In this document: piece by piece, positions 61,401 through 64,000 of the stretch
Layout: each line of letters opens with the position of its first letter
How positions within the stretch are numbered: the stretch's first letter is position 1
Assembly: GCA_003118195.1 (NCBI GenBank)
Contig: BEXV01000811.1
Span: 57,875 to 121,874 of the forward strand
DNA: 64,000 nucleotides
Reading direction: 5' to 3'
From: Hemicentrotus pulcherrimus
Taxonomy: Eukaryota; Echinodermata; Echinoidea; Camarodonta; Strongylocentrotidae
Translations under genes and position numbers: made by a program
Notes under the pieces: generated by a model
The model's input: only the letters and a program-made list of their open reading frames with translations
Told to the model about the DNA's origin: nothing
The model's database searches: none

Positions 61401-63536
61401 TATCCCGATCGCAAATTAACCACTTAATTTGCGTTCTTCATCAGCCTGCAGTTGCAATTAGCGGGATATTTGGCCGAGAAAATATCCTGAGAAATTTTAG
61501 TCTTGTTTCCGAAATATCCTGCTATTTGGGAAAAAATGGGCATATTTTCCCTGGTATCGGTCTGGTGAAGACACAATTTGGAGCTGATGAAAACAGGCCT
61601 ATGGACGCAATACAGACAGGAAGCACATGTCAACAGAGCCAACGTTGAATCATCCACATTTTTATTTGTATGTTCTAATGATTCAGGGTTTATCATTCAC
61701 CATGCTGATGGAAAGAGAGGCCTCGGATGCCCATGTCGCTCCCATTGACCGTTACCTGAAGACCTTCCCCTTCCCCTTCAACGAGCTCTTCATCTGGGCG
61801 GTCCTCACCAAGCGCCAGGACATGGCCTTGTTTCTATGGAAACAGGATGAGGAGGCTCTGGCCAAGGCACTGGTTGCGACATCGCTGTACCGTGCTATGG
61901 CCAAGTCGGCGGAGGTAATGAACTTGGAGGCTGATATCAGCGGAGAACTCAGGAGATATGCTCAGTAAGTGACATCATTTACAATATCTAGAGGTATTTG
62001 ACAAAGCATGCTATGATTTTAAAAAACTTCACACCAGAAATATTGCATTGTTAGAGACAGGCTCATTTTTAATCAAAGTCAATTCTAATTACTTTCAACC
62101 GAAGATATTTGTATAATAGCCTTTCATATCAATCGGCCAATTTAAGGCTTTAATCTGCTCCTCAACCCAATGACCACTAAATTCATTCATTCCCATAGGA
62201 TTGATACAGTGGTCACCCGGTTCCAGGGGGCAAAGGCTTAAGCAAAAAGGAATGGTTTTTATATGTGGTACACCACACCTTAATGTATTCTTATTCATTC
62301 TGAGTGTTATCATCCTTCTACACTATGTAGATTAATCCTTAGTTCCTGCAGATGCATGGGTATTCATTTATCATTGAAACAAGCTACATGAAAATAGGGT
62401 CTAGATACTTTAATCTCAATATTTACCCGAATATTACTTATTTTGTCTTATTTTGTACAGTGTAGCAGTTAACACAAGTCTTCGAGAATAAAATCAGTCT
62501 TGAGATCTTTTTGATATGATGTATAATGACTCATTCATTCCCCCTTCCTTCCTAGGGAATTCAATGACCTGGCCATGGACCTGTTGGATCAGTGCTACAA
62601 GGAGGACGAGGCGCTGACCATGCAACTCTTGACTGTTCAGCTGGACAACTGGAGCAAGCATACCGGTCTGAGTCTGGCCGCCATGGCCCAGCATACCAAG
62701 TTCATGGCTCACGCGTGCTGTCAGGTCTTACTCAATGATCTATGGCACGGTGGTATGCAGGCACAGAAGTACATCAACATCAAGGTGAGAAGGACAAGGT
62801 GGAACTGTAGATGGATGATCAAGAAGGGATGAGGTTTTGTCCTGGGGTCTTATTGCTCACCTTACAGGAATGATCAACACATACATGTATATTCTGAAAA
62901 GATTATATAATCTGTATAAATCTATATCTTTTTCTTCAATAAATATTTCCTTTGCAATCAACATTGTGCTATCTTCCAATTACTTCATTGGCTCACCTAC
63001 ATATTTGTGATTTAAAGGAAGTTTTCTTTCAGGGTTGGAATTTTACCCCCAAAATCTGTGATTTAGCTCTATTACCAGTATCATTTGGATCTGCGAGCCT
63101 TCCTAACCAAAACTTTGAAAAGCTTCAATGTTTGATAACAATGCCTATGCCTATGCTATGTATGAAAACCTCAAATCTGTAATTATTGTCCATCAACCAG
63201 AGACAGTGCCCACACGATAAAAATGGATTGCCTTTTAGTGAGAACTTTTCTCACCCTTGCGAAGTGCATATAACCATAATGCTAAAAAAAAGTAGCGCAA
63301 TACACCGGCTAATAATAATGTTTCTCTCTGATGCAATTCAGGTGATAACCAGCCTTCTGTTCCCCGTCTGCATCTTCGCCATCGGATTCAAGAGCACGGA
63401 GGAGCTTCTTCTCATGCCTCAAACCCTTGAGGAACACATGCAGGATGTAGAGGATGCCGAAAGGCCTTCCATTGAATCATCCACATCCTTCACTAGGTTA
63501 CATAACATCAAGGAGGAGGAGGAGGAGATTCCAATG
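760..63536 (+). CDS. TRPM-family cation channel, N-terminal 16 exons (partial gene)
   Basis: Spliced gene for a transient receptor potential melastatin channel, a tetrameric plasma- or endomembrane cation channel. Exons read: 760-762, 8579-8626, 9784-9869, 31801-31972, 32814-33027, 42511-42635, 51342-51513, 54479-54647, 55540-55663, 57039-57212, 57996-58130, 59050-59100, about 59685-59819, 61687-61964, 62556-62784, 63342-63536. All junctions are GT-AG with compatible phase and join to an open frame of about 770 codons. Family blocks seen in order: CGCGR cysteine motif (about 46-50), TDAYG (about 79), [14 protein letters not shown] (about 161-175), GIAPWG (about 196), [75 protein letters not shown] and MALFLW. 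Their wording resembles TRPM1/3/6/7 more than TRPM2/8 or TRPM4/5. Membrane segments, pore and C-terminus are beyond the window, so permeability and any C-terminal kinase cannot be judged. The exact paralogue is not resolved. Confidence 0.93.
1962..2146 (-). repeat. tRNA-type SINE family F, copy 1
   Basis: On the minus strand: an A-box-like TGGTCTGACGTTGTGG, GTGCGCCTGTAATCCAGCTA, and a B box GGTTCGAATC, followed by a body GGTCCCCAGACGTAAATAAT-like and ACACGTCTGTAAAAA. The order suits descent from a long-variable-arm tRNA (Leu or Ser type). Family members at 5108, 46117 and 54798. Confidence 0.75.
3572..4118 (-). mobile_element. MITE family TTAA-A, copy 1
   Basis: Left end TTAAAGGTACTATGTCCC and right end GGGACATAGTACC are terminal inverted repeats. 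It is homologous over its length to 17043-17579 in the opposite orientation. A 105-codon open frame on the minus strand (3739-4056) is shared with copy 2, but the changes between copies are nearly all amino-acid changing. Confidence 0.85.
4118..4318 (-). mobile_element. MITE family TTAA-I, copy 1
   Basis: Reverse complement of 53475-53668; shared words include CATGGGGGACCAACAGGC and CTACAAGTAGGACAGTGTG. Right edge at TTAA 4315-4318. Directly follows the TTAA-A element. Confidence 0.75.
5108..5475 (+). repeat. SINE family F, copy 2, interrupted
   Basis: CGCGCCTGTAATCCAGCTAA and GGTTCGAAATTGAGTCACG at 5115-5200; the tail AATCACATCTGATTGGTACA resumes after about 130 unrelated bases near 5400. 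Confidence 0.65.
5810..6310 (+). repeat. Repeat shared with 14590-14880
   Basis: AAAGCCTGTCTTAGTCTTAT, CATAAATATCTTTGTGG, GCATGTTAGAGGGTAAGTAC and CATCAACTTTCAACAGTGT have close counterparts in order at 14655-14860. Family unknown; no ends defined. Confidence 0.6.
6329..6402. repeat. Perfect inverted repeat, 36 bp arms, 2 bp spacer
   Basis: Arms 6329-6364 and 6367-6402 are exact complements around AA at 6365-6366 (centre CATTCAAATGAATG). See findings for the artefact caveat. Confidence 0.95.
6843..7160 (+). repeat. Tandem repeat of about 145 bases, two units
   Basis: GTAGCTCATTAAATATGCGA and CATAGCTCATTAAATACGCG begin the two units; each holds TTTTAATAAAATTT/TTTTAATGAAATTT, ATATGAAGGT and GAGTATGTAGGTCAAAGGT. 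A third related unit lies at 32616-32760. Confidence 0.75.
7390..8195 (-). mobile_element. Broken non-LTR retrotransposon, endonuclease part (CR1/L2/Jockey-like)
   Basis: On the minus strand, pieces from about 8190 down to 7390 read [17 protein letters not shown], a frameshift near 7890, [22 protein letters not shown] and a downstream [16 protein letters not shown] segment. These are the G-G-G, GD-N-D, P-T-R and S-D-H motifs of the apurinic endonuclease and the linker before reverse transcriptase in CR1/L2-like LINEs. Frameshifts and stops show it is dead. The 5' side is cut off at the TTAA-B element. Confidence 0.8.
8196..8569 (+). mobile_element. MITE family TTAA-B, copy 1, abutting TRPM exon 2
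   Basis: Left end TTAAAGGTAAAGACCAGT. The right end is diverged: ATAACTTGTTTTTATCTTTA then A, against AGAACTGGTCTTTACCTTTA in copy 38242-38617. Interior words such as CTTTCACAATGCAATCGCAT are shared as reverse complement. The right TTAA is at 8566-8569, nine bases before exon 2. Confidence 0.8.
8579..8626 (+). CDS. TRPM exon 2 (16 codons)
   Basis: Acceptor CTCTTTAG at 8571-8578 and donor AAG|GTAATT at 8627. It codes for a short variable leader ([16 protein letters not shown]) directly before the conserved TRPM N-terminus. Phase 0 at both ends fits exon 1 and exon 3. A second ATG at 8591 would be an alternative start if exon 1 is wrong. The leader is not conserved in the family, so the call rests on splice signals, frame and position. 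The acceptor tract lies at the edge of an inverted-repeat element (see 8196-8569). Confidence 0.6.
8627..9783 (+). other. Intron 2
   Basis: GTAATT to TTCAG. AT-rich, with many TACATGTA words around 9250-9370. A segment at about 8990-9070 resembles one at 4625-4680 (shared words TATTCGA and GTAGTTG), a short unnamed repeat. No coding signal. Confidence 0.6.
9784..9869 (+). CDS. TRPM exon 3
   Basis: Bounded by TTCAG at 9779-9783 and GTAAGT at 9870. Read from 9784 it gives [19 protein letters not shown] then [10 protein letters not shown], matching the W-I-E-x-x-F-x-K-x-E-C and S-x-x-D-P motif that opens TRPM proteins. It leaves phase 2; the split AA|A codon is completed by the first base of exon 4, 22 kb away. 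A longer open frame from 9726 in another register is a shadow. Confidence 0.9.
10020..10200 (+). mobile_element. 3' end of an L2/CR1-like LINE
   Basis: Reads [13 protein letters not shown], the usual last residues of the reverse-transcriptase ORF in this group. The 3' UTR-like sequence after it ends ATTATTTAGATACACGGCCC and TATATAAATGC, as in L2-type tails. Only the terminus is present. Confidence 0.65.
10506..10672. other. Assembly gap
   Basis: Run of N directly after a C run and an A run. Confidence 0.99.
11019..11054 (+). repeat. 11 bp tandem repeat, three units
   Basis: CGTTGTTCATT three times in a row. Confidence 0.9.
12333..12822. mobile_element. Inverted-repeat element with AGGGTGCGTTCAAG ends
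   Basis: Begins AAGGGTGCGTTCAAGTCACC and ends TTGCTTGAACGCACCCTAA, with a second internal CGCTTGAACGCAAC near 12530. About 490 bases and CpG-richer than its surroundings. A lone left end recurs at about 15771. Confidence 0.8.
14590..14880 (+). repeat. Second copy of the 5810-6310 repeat
   Basis: AAAGCCTGTTCTATGTCTTA, CATAAATATATCTTTGTTG, GCATGTGAGAGGGTTAGTAC and CATCAACCTTCAACAATGTT. Confidence 0.6.
15370..15416 (+). repeat. About 23 bp tandem duplication
   Basis: CCTCAACGGGGCCCTTTTTT appears twice in succession with TCGT between. Confidence 0.85.
17043..17579 (+). mobile_element. MITE family TTAA-A, copy 2 (most intact)
   Basis: Flanked on both sides by TTAA, with ends AGGTACTATGTCCC and GGGACATAGTACCT. 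About 537 bases. A TTAA target duplication and no transposase suggest a non-autonomous piggyBac-type element, an inference from the target site alone. Confidence 0.88.
18148..18240 (+). mobile_element. Left end of a MITE-like repeat
   Basis: AAAGGGGAAGTCCACCCTAA opening, with a complementary lone word GGGTGGACTTTCCTTTT at about 25840. The right boundary was not found, so extent is uncertain. Confidence 0.35.
18990..19115 (+). mobile_element. Fragment of TTAA-A
   Basis: Words such as CTTGTACCGAATGGTCGTAC and GATGTAGACAAATGCTCATG match the interior of 17043-17579. Ends are missing. Confidence 0.7.
21495..21882 (+). mobile_element. MITE family TTAA-D, copy 1
   Basis: Begins TTAAAGGGATGGTTTAAC and ends GTTACCGGATCCCTTTAA. 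Homologous to 51622-52000 and, reversed, to 36381-36747. Its right TTAA is also the left TTAA of the next element. Confidence 0.8.
21879..22379 (-). mobile_element. MITE family TTAA-A, copy 3
   Basis: Starts TTAAAGGTACTTCAGG, ends GTACCTTTAA, same orientation as copy 1. Internal deletion around 22210-22250 relative to copy 2. It abuts TTAA-D head to tail, sharing one TTAA. Confidence 0.8.
23372..24076 (-). mobile_element. TTAA-A copy 4, interrupted by another inverted-repeat element
   Basis: An AAAGGTACTATC stub at 23372 and body sequence at 23848-24076 (ending GGACATAGTACC) belong to TTAA-A. Between them lies about 460 bases starting AGCCTTTTCACACACAG, with a near-complement TGTGTGTGAAAGGCT at 23780-23794 and further inverted words to about 23846. 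This looks like a second element inserted into the first. Confidence 0.65.
29400..29612. mobile_element. MITE with long terminal inverted repeats
   Basis: Left arm CGGAGGTTTAAATTTAACCC, then ATGGTTTAAAATTAGCGC; the right arm carries GCGCTAATTTTAGACCATGG and GATTTAAACCTCC as complement. About 210 bases, mostly hairpin. Confidence 0.75.
30580..30920 (-). repeat. tRNA-type SINE, second family
   Basis: Minus strand from 30920: GTGTGGTTGTCAAGTAGTTT (A-box-like), then GGTTCGAGCCCCTACATGGC (B box), then a body with CACTCCATACCCAGGAGAGA shared with 55325-55450, ending in GCGCTAAGAG and AGCGCTACATAAATCCAGAT. A tRNA pseudogene alone would not carry the body. Confidence 0.75.
31680..31800 (+). repeat. 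CT microsatellite before TRPM exon 4
   Basis: A (CT)n run at about 31698-31726 within a 200-base CT-rich region leading to the acceptor. Confidence 0.9.
31801..31972 (+). CDS. TRPM exon 4
   Basis: Acceptor TCTATCCCAG ends at 31800 after about 200 bases of CT-rich DNA; donor AAG|GTAGAG at 31973. The first base completes a Lys codon, then the frame reads [13 protein letters not shown], the cysteine-rich motif of TRPM1/3/6/7, and ends [19 protein letters not shown], the entry to the SLOG-like fold. The longest open frame over the exon (31776-31976) is in a different register and is not the coding one. Ends in phase 0. Confidence 0.93.
32553..32760 (+). repeat. Interspersed repeat before TRPM exon 5
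   Basis: TCGCCGACGAAGTCGGAGGG, a CCGTCCGTCC/CTTCC tract, then a unit related to 6843-7160 (TGATATGAAGGTACTTGATA, AGATCAAAGGTCAAAGGTCA). Confidence 0.65.
32814..33027 (+). CDS. TRPM exon 5 (SLOG-like nucleotide-binding fold)
   Basis: Acceptor TTTTGCCAG to 32813 and donor GTAAGA at 33028. Codes for [18 protein letters not shown], then a P-N-LLIS-GG segment and [14 protein letters not shown], the glycine-rich loop of the melastatin homology region. Base composition is much richer in G and C than the introns, which is typical of the exons here. It starts 54 bases after an interspersed repeat (32553-32760). Ends in phase 1. Confidence 0.97.
33655..34060 (+). repeat. Homopurine tract with an approximately 100 bp minisatellite
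   Basis: About 400 bases almost free of C and T on this strand. The stretch GGGCGGGAGGAATGATGAGA recurs at about 33746 and 33831 within a longer repeated unit. Open frames on the opposite strand (Ser/Pro/Leu-rich) follow from the composition. Confidence 0.85.
36381..36747 (-). mobile_element. MITE family TTAA-D, copy 3
   Basis: Reverse complement of 21495-21882, ending CGATGCCTTTAA at the right. Its left end is diverged. Confidence 0.75.
36836..37147. mobile_element. MITE with GGGTGTTTCAC ends
   Basis: Arms of about 60 bases: GGGGGGTGTTTCACAGAGAT then CTAAGTTGAACTT and ACTTAAAAATTATGGA, with the reverse complement at 37083-37147 ending TTTGTGAAACACCCCCC. Confidence 0.85.
37325..37722. mobile_element. 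MITE family C, copy 1
   Basis: Inverted ends AGCCTGTAGATCAGCTCGAG and GAGCTGATGTAGACAGGCCT; interior words GCGGGATATTTGG and AAAATATCCTGCTATTTG are shared with the copies at 38870, 57262 and 61352. Diverged in the middle. Confidence 0.75.
38242..38617 (-). mobile_element. MITE family TTAA-B, copy 2 (intact ends)
   Basis: TTAA on both sides and perfect-looking terminal inverted repeats AGGTAAAGACCAGTTCT and AGAACTGGTCTTTACCT. About 376 bases, no transposase frame. Confidence 0.88.
38870..39370. mobile_element. MITE family C, copy 2, with extra arm
   Basis: Core 39048-39370 has ends AGGCCTTTCCTCATCAGCTT and CGAGCTGATGAGGATAGGCC. A further 180 bases to the left (ACCACAATTGGTGACATGCT) also occur, reversed, next to copy 57262-57775, so the full repeat is about 500 bases. 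Confidence 0.75.
41640..41664 (+). repeat. GA microsatellite
   Basis: Unbroken (AG)n run of about 12 units. Confidence 0.95.
42511..42635 (+). CDS. TRPM exon 6
   Basis: Acceptor CCGTTACAG to 42510, after a CT-rich tract at 42404-42490; donor GAT|GTAAGT. Reads [19 protein letters not shown], then [12 protein letters not shown] and SLIGQD, matching the G-V-x-x-x-V-G-x-A-L and GIAPWG blocks of TRPM1/3/6/7. Enters phase 1, leaves phase 0. Confidence 0.97.
46117..46225 (+). repeat. SINE family F, copy 3, 5' truncated
   Basis: Only the body is present: GTCTTTCGGATGGTGATG through GACGTCTGTAAAAACCCAAT, ending in an ACACACAC run. Confidence 0.7.
46381..46809. other. Assembly gap
   Basis: Run of N directly after about 20 G. 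Lies in TRPM intron 6, so no exon is likely lost. Confidence 0.99.
49640..49830 (+). mobile_element. 3' end of a second CR1/L2-like LINE
   Basis: Reads [20 protein letters not shown] in one frame, then after a shift [13 protein letters not shown], matching the typical W-N-x-L-P-x-S-L and F-K-x-x-L-K-T-x-L-F ending of the reverse-transcriptase ORF. Truncated and frameshifted. Confidence 0.7.
49907..49945 (+). repeat. CT microsatellite
   Basis: Unbroken (CT)n run of about 19 units. Confidence 0.95.
50556..50672 (+). pseudogene. Decayed copy A of TRPM exon 7
   Basis: After a CCTGTAG acceptor-like word, the sequence follows exon 7 with substitutions and small indels; shared words include GTTGCCTGTC and CCACTTTCTC. 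The reading frame is broken. The 35 bases upstream (GATCTATGATGCATAC and on) resemble the intron just before exon 7, so the copied unit includes the intron end. Confidence 0.65.
50841..50957 (+). pseudogene. Copy B of TRPM exon 7, truncated by a stop
   Basis: Acceptor TTGTGCAG precedes [20 protein letters not shown] and [18 protein letters not shown], followed by TGA at 50955-50957. The first 24 codons are nearly identical to exon 7, including the acceptor, but the copy ends in GATCTATGATATAT, the start of the intron-like part of the unit, and has no donor. A TTAA-I element follows from about 50969. Inclusion would truncate the protein. Confidence 0.85.
50969..51140 (+). mobile_element. MITE family TTAA-I, copy 2
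   Basis: Matches 53475-53668 (GACCCCCATGATCCTCTTTT and GAGCTGAGTTGATGAGATAG). It sits between decayed exon copies B and C, explaining their wider spacing. Confidence 0.75.
51189..51290 (+). pseudogene. Decayed copy C of TRPM exon 7
   Basis: Starts ACTGTCCTTCCATATCACTC against ACTGTCCGTCCATACCATTC in the real exon. It carries small deletions after GTCAGCAA, lacks an AG acceptor just before it and ends GATCTATGACATATC, running directly into the 3' intron end of the real exon 7. Copy C to exon 7 spacing is 153 bases, which suggests a basic unit of about 150. Confidence 0.75.
51342..51513 (+). CDS. TRPM exon 7
   Basis: Acceptor ATCCTGCAG to 51341 and donor GTAAGT at 51514. Reads [20 protein letters not shown], then [12 protein letters not shown] and an R-R-K-F-E-KYLS tail, matching the family's H-S-H-F-I-L-V-D-D/N-G-T block. 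Leaves phase 1. It is the only intact member of a local cluster of exon 7 copies between about 50556 and 52162. Confidence 0.95.
51622..52000 (+). mobile_element. MITE family TTAA-D, copy 2
   Basis: Long match to 21495-21882 (CACGGCCCTA, CAGTGTCTGTGATATGGTGT, ACTGTAGTGTTATGAAAA) ending ATCCCTTTAA at 52000. It sits between TRPM exon 7 and the partial exon copy at 52009, apparently replacing the 5' half of that copy. Confidence 0.8.
52009..52162 (+). pseudogene. Copy E: 3' half of TRPM exon 7 with intact frame and donor
   Basis: Reads [14 protein letters not shown] against [14 protein letters not shown] in exon 7. An 81-base insertion follows, then [11 protein letters not shown] against YLSMQHVSA, and a donor GTAAGTT in the same phase 1. 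About 78 bases past the donor the word TCAAAGAACA recurs at nearly the same offset as after exon 7 (+87), so intron was duplicated too. The 5' half is replaced by a TTAA-D element ending at 52000. The frame is open through that element, so a chimeric alternative exon is possible but unproven. Confidence 0.7.
52823..52890. repeat. SINE-like 3' tail
   Basis: An (ATA)n run followed by GTGCTTATAAAGCGCTTACC and CTCTAAGCGCTATAAA, similar to the GCGCT-rich tails of the SINEs at 30580 and 60501. A comparable piece lies at about 13095-13150 (TAGCGCTTTACAGGACCG). Confidence 0.45.
53475..53668 (+). mobile_element. MITE family TTAA-I, copy 3
   Basis: TTAA at 53475-53478 and 53665-53668; body as in the other two copies. 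Terminal inverted repeat weak. Confidence 0.7.
53748..53790 (+). repeat. 10 bp tandem repeat, about four units
   Basis: ATCACGTCCC repeated, ending CACGTCCATA. Confidence 0.9.
54479..54647 (+). CDS. TRPM exon 8
   Basis: Acceptor TTATCTCTAG to 54478 and donor GTAAGC at 54648. Reads [17 protein letters not shown] and [20 protein letters not shown], the second half of the SLOG-like fold with the conserved G-x-G-R-A-A/S-D loop. Phase 1 in, phase 2 out. The frame stays open upstream into the intron to an ATG at 54319. Confidence 0.96.
54798..54990 (+). repeat. SINE family F, copy 4 (complete)
   Basis: GACGTGCGCCTGTAATCCAG, a B box GGATCGAAACTGAGTC, and the full body ending ACACGTCTGTAAAAACCCAA. 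It lies 150 bases after the exon 8 donor. Confidence 0.75.
55091..55240. mobile_element. MITE with GGGCCCTGTTTCACAAAG ends, copy 1
   Basis: 150 bases, ends GGGCCCTGTTTCACAAAG and TTTTGTGAAATGTGGCCC. Homologous throughout to 59844-59990. Confidence 0.85.
55325..55450 (+). repeat. SINE fragment, same family as 30580-30920
   Basis: GTTGAGTGGTGTGAACCTTG (A-box-like), GGATTTGATCCC (B-box-like), TTTGGCAAGGCATTATTCTG and CCATACCCAGGAGAGAAATG. Ends about 90 bases before exon 9. Confidence 0.65.
55540..55663 (+). CDS. TRPM exon 9
   Basis: Acceptor CTTCTCCAG to 55539 and donor ATG|GTGAGT. Reads [20 protein letters not shown] and ends [11 protein letters not shown], corresponding to the helical segment ending E-C-M-K-x-K-E-L in vertebrate TRPM. 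Phase 2 in, phase 0 out. Confidence 0.95.
56026..56100. repeat. Short hairpin repeat (GAGCCAGAAGGGCATTAACTC family)
   Basis: Arms TTGGAGCCAGAAGGGCATTA and TAATGCCCTTTTAGCTCCAA around about 20 bases. Diverged relatives at 25437-25516, 41307-41391, 43005-43086 and about 44572-44640. Confidence 0.75.
56105..56310 (+). repeat. tRNA-type SINE
   Basis: TGGGGGTAGAGCAGTGGTCT (A-box-like) and GTTTCACGTTCCAAACC (B-box-like), then a GCGCTAGTGCCCTTTGGTAA body. Head and body order are typical of a pol III retroposon. Confidence 0.65.
57039..57212 (+). CDS. TRPM exon 10
   Basis: Acceptor ATCTTTGCAG to 57038 and donor CCG|GTAAGT. Exactly 58 codons: [26 protein letters not shown], then [19 protein letters not shown] and DWP. 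This is the highly conserved ankyrin-like repeat region of TRPM1/3/6/7. Confidence 0.97.
57262..57775. mobile_element. MITE family C, copy 3, with extra arm
   Basis: Core 57262-57602 (CATCAGATCGAGTTTGCC to CAAGCTGATGAGGAGAGGCC), followed by the same extra arm as at 38870-39047 in reverse orientation. Fills much of intron 10. Confidence 0.75.
57996..58130 (+). CDS. TRPM exon 11
   Basis: Acceptor TTTTATAG to 57995 and donor ACG|GTATTG, a weaker donor. 45 codons: [34 protein letters not shown] and RLEDLYNT, matching the family's E-F-V-K-L-L-x-x-N-G-V block. Phase 0 at both ends. Confidence 0.96.
59050..59100 (+). CDS. TRPM exon 12 (17 codons)
   Basis: Acceptor CCATACAG to 59049; donor AAG|GTCAGC, non-consensus at the fourth intron base. 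Reads [17 protein letters not shown], matching the short K/R-x-G-P-x-N-T-L-x-x-L-V-x-D-V-x-K exon of TRPM1/3/6/7. Phase 0 at both ends; the frame stays open to 59160, so the donor choice rests on family alignment. Confidence 0.9.
59665..59688 (+). repeat. AG microsatellite at the TRPM exon 13 boundary
   Basis: (AG)n run ending in an ambiguous base at 59688, overlapping the likely acceptor of exon 13. Confidence 0.9.
59685..59819 (+). CDS. TRPM exon 13 (5' boundary uncertain)
   Basis: Donor AAG|GTAAGC at 59820. Reads [33 protein letters not shown] and HQATLKK, matching the D-I-G-L-V-I-E-Y-L-M-G-G block. The acceptor is not clear: phase 0 permits a start at 59685 or 59679, both inside an AG dinucleotide run containing an ambiguous base at 59688, with no pyrimidine tract before it. 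The CAG at 59697-59699 would be an alternative acceptor but drops residues expected from the family. Confidence 0.85.
59844..59990. mobile_element. MITE with GGGACCCGTTTCACAAAG ends, copy 2
   Basis: 147 bases, same family as 55091-55240 (AGTAGCTTATAACAAA shared). Begins 24 bases into intron 13. Confidence 0.85.
60501..61082 (+). repeat. tRNA-type SINE split by a MITE
   Basis: Head 60501-60611 has TGGACCAGTGGATAAGTCAC and GGGTTCCAATCCCTGCTACA; the tail from 60914 (CTGAGCCAGGTGAGGTAATG) ends GAGCGCTTTACACTAACCCA and an (ATT)n run. A similar tail without head is at 32460-32545. Confidence 0.75.
60612..60913. mobile_element. MITE with GTTTCATAAAG ends, nested in a SINE
   Basis: Ends GGGGGTTGTTTCATAAAG and CTTTATGAAACACCCCCC, about 300 bases. 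Inner arms also pair: AAGTTACGCATGACTTTA against TAAAGTCAGGCGTAACTTTA. Confidence 0.8.
61352..61606. mobile_element. MITE family C, copy 4
   Basis: AGGCCTGACTTCATCAGCTC to GAGCTGATGAAAACAGGCCT, about 255 bases, shortened right half. Ends 80 bases before exon 14. Confidence 0.75.
61687..61964 (+). CDS. TRPM exon 14
   Basis: Acceptor GATTCAG to 61686 and donor GTAAGT at 61965. Reads [20 protein letters not shown], a variable hinge, then [33 protein letters not shown] and a short helix ending ELRRYA. The hinge is shorter and less charged than the acidic linker usual in vertebrate TRPM1/3/6/7. Leaves phase 2. Confidence 0.96.
62556..62784 (+). CDS. TRPM exon 15
   Basis: Acceptor CCTTCCTAG to 62555 and donor AAG|GTGAGA. 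Reads [40 protein letters not shown] and [18 protein letters not shown], matching the A-x-x-L-L-D-Q-x-Y-K-x-D-E and L-K-N-W-S blocks that precede the pre-S1 segment. Phase 2 in, phase 0 out. Confidence 0.97.
63342..63536 (+). CDS. TRPM exon 16 (pre-S1 region; last exon in window)
   Basis: Acceptor GCAATTCAG to 63341 and donor ATG|GTAAGA at 63537. 65 codons: [16 protein letters not shown] is the short hydrophobic pre-S1 stretch, followed by a polar, acid-rich linker ([12 protein letters not shown] and a run of five Glu) as in TRPM1/3/6/7 before S1. Phase 0 at both ends; the following exons with S1-S6 are past 64000. Confidence 0.93.
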
Positions 63537-64000
63537 GTAAGATCATGGATTTTTCTTATGTTTCCTCTTCTTTTCTTATGATTCCTCTTCTTTTCTCCTA
63601 ATGGTTGTCAGTCAGGCTTTGTCTGCCAAAGAATAGGTGCTTATGTAGTCGATTACATCTGGACAATTAGTTGGAAGGCAATGTCAAAGATGAAAAGTAC
63701 ATATATTCCCCCCCCCCCTTCAAATGTAATAATCCTGTCTGTACCAGCGACACATCTTGTCCAAACATGGCTTAACTTTAAAATACACAGTACAATATTA
63801 CAAACTCCAAACACTTCCTTAGCTTCAGAAGTACACACATTAAAGTTCCATTTTCCAATCTTATGTTCTGACTTTTGTTTGATCAGGAGGCCTTCTGAGT
63901 GCTTAAGAATGTTATTTCTTAAAATGAAAAGTATATATGTATATATACATATATGTATTATTCAATGTTCTTAAAGTTTAACTAGTAGGTAAAAAACCTA
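63537..64000 (+). other. Intron 16, partial
   Basis: Begins GTAAGA and runs off the window. AT-rich, with a C run at about 63710-63718 and alternating TATATG words near 63930. No exon seen. Confidence 0.6.

Larger units (their letters stand above)
59820..61686 (+). other. Intron 13
   Basis: GTAAGC to ATTCAG. A GTTTCACAAAG MITE starts 24 bases after the donor (59844-59990). Then come a SINE (60501-61082) split by another MITE (60612-60913) and a MITE-C copy (61352-61606) ending 80 bases before exon 14. Poly-A-rich unnamed sequence at 60000-60500. Confidence 0.7.

Noticed and set aside
1..64000. CRISPR array, operon or prokaryotic elements
   Set aside because: No regularly spaced identical repeats; splice sites, SINEs, LINEs and MITEs show animal DNA.

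Overview
This is a 64 kb window of AT-rich animal genomic DNA. One large, intron-rich gene on the + strand dominates it: a TRPM-family cation channel (melastatin subfamily of transient receptor potential channels). I could follow the gene from a probable start codon at 760 through sixteen exons to 63536, with compatible splice phase at every junction, and it runs off the right edge. The predicted piece is about 770 residues. It covers the cytoplasmic N-terminal melastatin homology region (nucleotide-binding-like SLOG fold, then the ankyrin-like helical repeats) and stops just before the membrane segments. The pore, the TRP box and any C-terminal enzyme domain lie outside the window. The wording of the conserved blocks is closest to the vertebrate TRPM1/3/6/7 group.

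Organism: a marine invertebrate, most likely an echinoderm such as a sea urchin. I infer this from base composition, very frequent TACATGTA-type words, dense families of short inverted-repeat (MITE) elements and tRNA-type SINEs, L2/CR1-like LINE debris, and a deuterostome-like TRPM. No sequence here proves the species.

Layout: 1-300 AT-rich upstream DNA; about 300-762 probable first exon and 5' UTR; 763-9783 two introns, with LINE and MITE debris and the tiny coding exon 2; 9784-9869 exon 3; 9870-31800 a 22 kb intron full of repeats, with an assembly gap; 31801-33027 exons 4 and 5; 33028-51341 two long introns around exon 6, with a second gap; 50.5-52.2 kb a cluster of decayed partial copies of exon 7 around the real one; 54.5-63.5 kb exons 8-16 at shorter spacing.

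Most of the rest is interspersed repeat. At least four MITE families (called TTAA-A, TTAA-B, TTAA-D and TTAA-I here) have termini abutting TTAA. Others carry GTTTCACAAAG-like or AGGGTGCGTTCAAG-like ends. The most interesting observations are the tandem partial duplications of TRPM exon 7, a MITE end that seems to provide the splice acceptor tract of exon 2, a start codon lying exactly on the exon 1/2 junction, and an exon 13 acceptor that falls inside an AG microsatellite. I saw no second protein-coding gene, no confident stand-alone RNA gene, and nothing prokaryotic such as a CRISPR array.
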